A stretch of 59,869 nt of DNA, taken from assembly GCA_001598975.1 (NCBI GenBank), contig BBXU01000720.1, positions 1-59,869 of the forward strand. The letters are read 5' to 3'. The position numbers and the translations under genes are program-made. Below are positions 58,388-59,869 of this stretch, piece by piece. Below the pieces are notes generated by a model. That model made no database searches. It was given only the letters and a program-made list of their open reading frames with translations, and was not told the DNA's origin. The stretch is from Parachlorella kessleri (lineage: Eukaryota > Chlorophyta > Trebouxiophyceae > Chlorellales > Chlorellaceae). Numbering within the stretch: the stretch's first letter is position 1; each line of letters opens with the position of its first letter.

Positions 58388-59535
58388 TCAGCATACATTA
58401 CGCCCCAGGGTGCTCTCTGGGAAGGGGTCTCGGCGCCCATAATAACAAACTATCTTAAGATGCTGGCGGGGAATGTAGCGCCAGGTGCCATGCTCCTCTA
58501 GGGTGCACCTAGCACCCCCAAAGCAATCCGCAGTGACCGCTGGATGGAGTAGCAGCAAGCCACACATCGGAGGGTCGACAATAGCTGGCGGTGCCGGTGC
58601 CATCAATAGCTGGGGTTCCTGGCATTTTGGCCCCAGTGGGGGACTCCCGGCAGCATGGTCAGGTGGCGGAACGCAGTTAGACAAAACTAGATTAAACCTG
58701 CTCACCAGGAGAAGTCCCTCAGCTCCACTCTCAATGCCGTGGGTGTCGTGAGGATGCAGTAGGTGTGCGGCTTGTAGCCTGAGATGGCAAACTCTTGTGG
58801 AACCCCTGCACCCAAGCACACACGCTTCCAGGGTTCGGTCAGGGTACACTTCGTGGGACAAAGCCAGCGCACGGCACTTCCCGAGAGTGCTGAACAAGGG
58901 AGACACCCAGCCAGGCGGTGCCGGGCCAGACAGTGCAGCGGGCAGACGCTGCCCATGCTGAGCTGAGTCAGCAAAGCGCGCACCTGGGATTGGGGCGCAG
59001 AAGTTGGGCTCCTCCTCCAGGTAGTCCCTCTTAGCCATGACCTCAAAGAACGTGACCTGCACCACTTAAATGCACCCACTGTAAAGGCCGCCAAGGCGAG
59101 AGTCTCCAAGGAGATGCAAAGCCACCAAGCCCAGGCCTGGGCTGCCACAGGGCGGGTGCATCAGCGGTAAGGGCACCACCTACGGGTAGTCCTTCCCCAA
59201 GGAGGTGCAGCGCTACAAAGCACAGGCTTGGTTGCACAGGGATGCACAAGGCTTCAGTAGTCACCTAAGGCAACAGCATCCAAGACAGCTGGAAACAGGA
59301 CAGAAAGGATATGAGCACCATGGCCCCCATCCTGACCCTGGGCTACTACTGGGCTTCTGCTGGAACGCTAGGCAGCAGGCAGGAAGCGCACCTCGCCGTT
59401 ATACACTCCCCAGATGTATGTGCTGTTCCAGAAAGGTGCTCCGGGCTCGCCCTCCAGCAGCGCAGCTATCTCCGGGGAGCCCAAGTTCAGGAGGTGGTTC
59501 CCCATCTGCACCCTCACAGCACAGGAACCCTCCAT
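58388..59535 (-). CDS. TTHB210-like (DUF5602) domain protein
   Basis: Four exons, 59535-59392, 59056-58984, 58805-58706 and 58508-58388, give 145 aa. The family is small, of unknown function, and known mostly from bacteria. Matching blocks are MGNHLLNLGSPE, GAPFWNSTYIWGVYNGE, then across the first splice VTFFEVMAKRDYLEEEPN and CAPIPG, and later GYKPHTYCI and ELRDFSW. These follow the family order of a metal/His-containing start, a YG.YDG..F.EPM block, and a P-rich turn before YxI. The ATG at 59535 is the first in frame; an ATG eleven codons further in (MGNHLL) sits exactly at a possible splice acceptor and is an alternative exon boundary. No signal peptide is visible. Another gene's stop codon lies 76 bases upstream on the same strand. 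Confidence 0.7.
59106..59243. repeat. Diverged ~91-base tandem duplication in an intron
   Basis: CAAGGAGATGCAAAGCCACC near 59107 and CAAGGAGGTGCAGCGCTACA near 59198 start two similar stretches (both continue CAAAGC/CAAGCCCAGGC... to a TGCACAGG/TGCCACAGG end), about 91 bases apart inside the first intron of the DUF5602 gene. Confidence 0.5.
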
Positions 59536-59611
59536 TGCCTTGATCTGACGACGCAGGTTGCCACGCCTTCCCAGGCTGACGCATGCGCCCTGCCTTGTAG
59601 ACCTACTGCCT

Positions 59612-59869
59612 TTAGCTTGCCATTTGCCTCAGGTCAGCCATAAGCTTGGGTGGACAGCTGGCACGGGTCACTCCATGAAGCCGGCGCACCCACTTGGGAG
59701 GACTGCACAGCTGCCCCAGGTGCCGTGAGAATCCCTCCAGGAGAGGCTGAGTGGGCTGGCTTACAACCCGCTTTGCCGCCTGTAGCCCAGCACAAGGTAG
59801 TGCGGAGGTAGGCAAGCACCCTCACTAACTCCCATGAGCCAGACCACCACTGATGCTGCCCCCCCCCCC
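59612..59869 (-). CDS. 3' end of an unidentified gene (cut by the right edge)
   Basis: The last exon, 59779-59612, follows a clear pyrimidine-rich acceptor (GGGCTACAG) and encodes 55 residues before TAA, with PTQPLLEGFSRHLGQLC, SPPKWVRRLHGV and PPKLMADLRQMAS. Base composition and the absence of stops fit coding sequence. The rest of the gene lies beyond the window. The family was not recognised. The next gene on the same strand begins 76 bases after the stop. Confidence 0.55.

Noticed and set aside
1..59869. CRISPR arrays, prophage, insertion sequences or bacterial operons
   Set aside because: No spaced direct repeats, integrase, transposase or Shine-Dalgarno-linked gene series; the genes are spliced and eukaryotic.
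59860..59869. Runs of C at the right edge and G at the left edge
   Set aside because: Too short to be telomeric and unlike green-algal telomere repeats; probably contig-end or chance homopolymers.

Overview
The window looks like nuclear DNA of a green alga (Chlorophyta, probably Chlorophyceae). It has intron-dense genes with GT-AG and a few GC-AG introns, plant-type chloroplast transit peptides, TGTAA-type polyadenylation signals and a chloroplast phosphoribulokinase very close to that of Chlamydomonas. No organelle, bacterial or viral genes were seen. I joined exons by eye from splice consensus and unbroken reading frame, so coordinates are proposals, best supported where the spliced protein matches a known family.

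Layout, left to right. 1-8,925 (minus): two tandem copies of a PAO/TIC55/PTC52-type Rieske oxygenase; the left copy runs off the window. 9,858-17,123 (minus): a very long coiled-coil protein with a C-terminal hydrophobic tail. 18,020-19,233 (minus): a smaller relative of that tail. 19,492-23,372 (plus): phosphoribulokinase (PRK). 23,373-25,472: intergenic DNA with repeats. 25,473-27,328 (minus): a 61-residue membrane protein followed 135 bp later by a plastid-type J-domain protein. 27,525-30,044 (plus): CDC26 (APC/C subunit) and TTM3 (CYTH tunnel enzyme), overlapping as TGATG and sharing one exon. 30,480-35,042 (plus): DNAJC21/Jjj1-type J-protein. 35,464-35,534: tRNA-Gly(TCC)-like gene with a 101-bp tandem duplication beside it. 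36,486-38,152 (minus): secreted CHRD-domain protein. 39,608-42,624 (minus): ankyrin-repeat protein. 42,966-45,258 (plus): Ala/Lys/Pro-rich H1-like basic protein. 46,462-51,601 (minus): unrecognised protein with a disordered C-terminus. 52,537-56,653 (plus): protein with a forkhead-like winged helix. 58,388-59,535 (minus): TTHB210-like/DUF5602 protein, 76 bp behind the end of another gene cut by the right edge.

The loci are mostly functionally unrelated, as is usual in a nuclear genome. Themes are chloroplast metabolism (Rieske oxygenases, PRK, plastid J-protein), cell-cycle and ribosome maintenance (CDC26, DNAJC21) and chromatin/DNA-binding proteins. Four pairs of divergent genes have short shared upstream regions (about 200-930 bp). 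The most notable locus is CDC26-TTM3: a single exon carries both the stop of the first protein and the start of the second, so one mRNA must encode both. Two other same-strand pairs with very short spacers may behave similarly.
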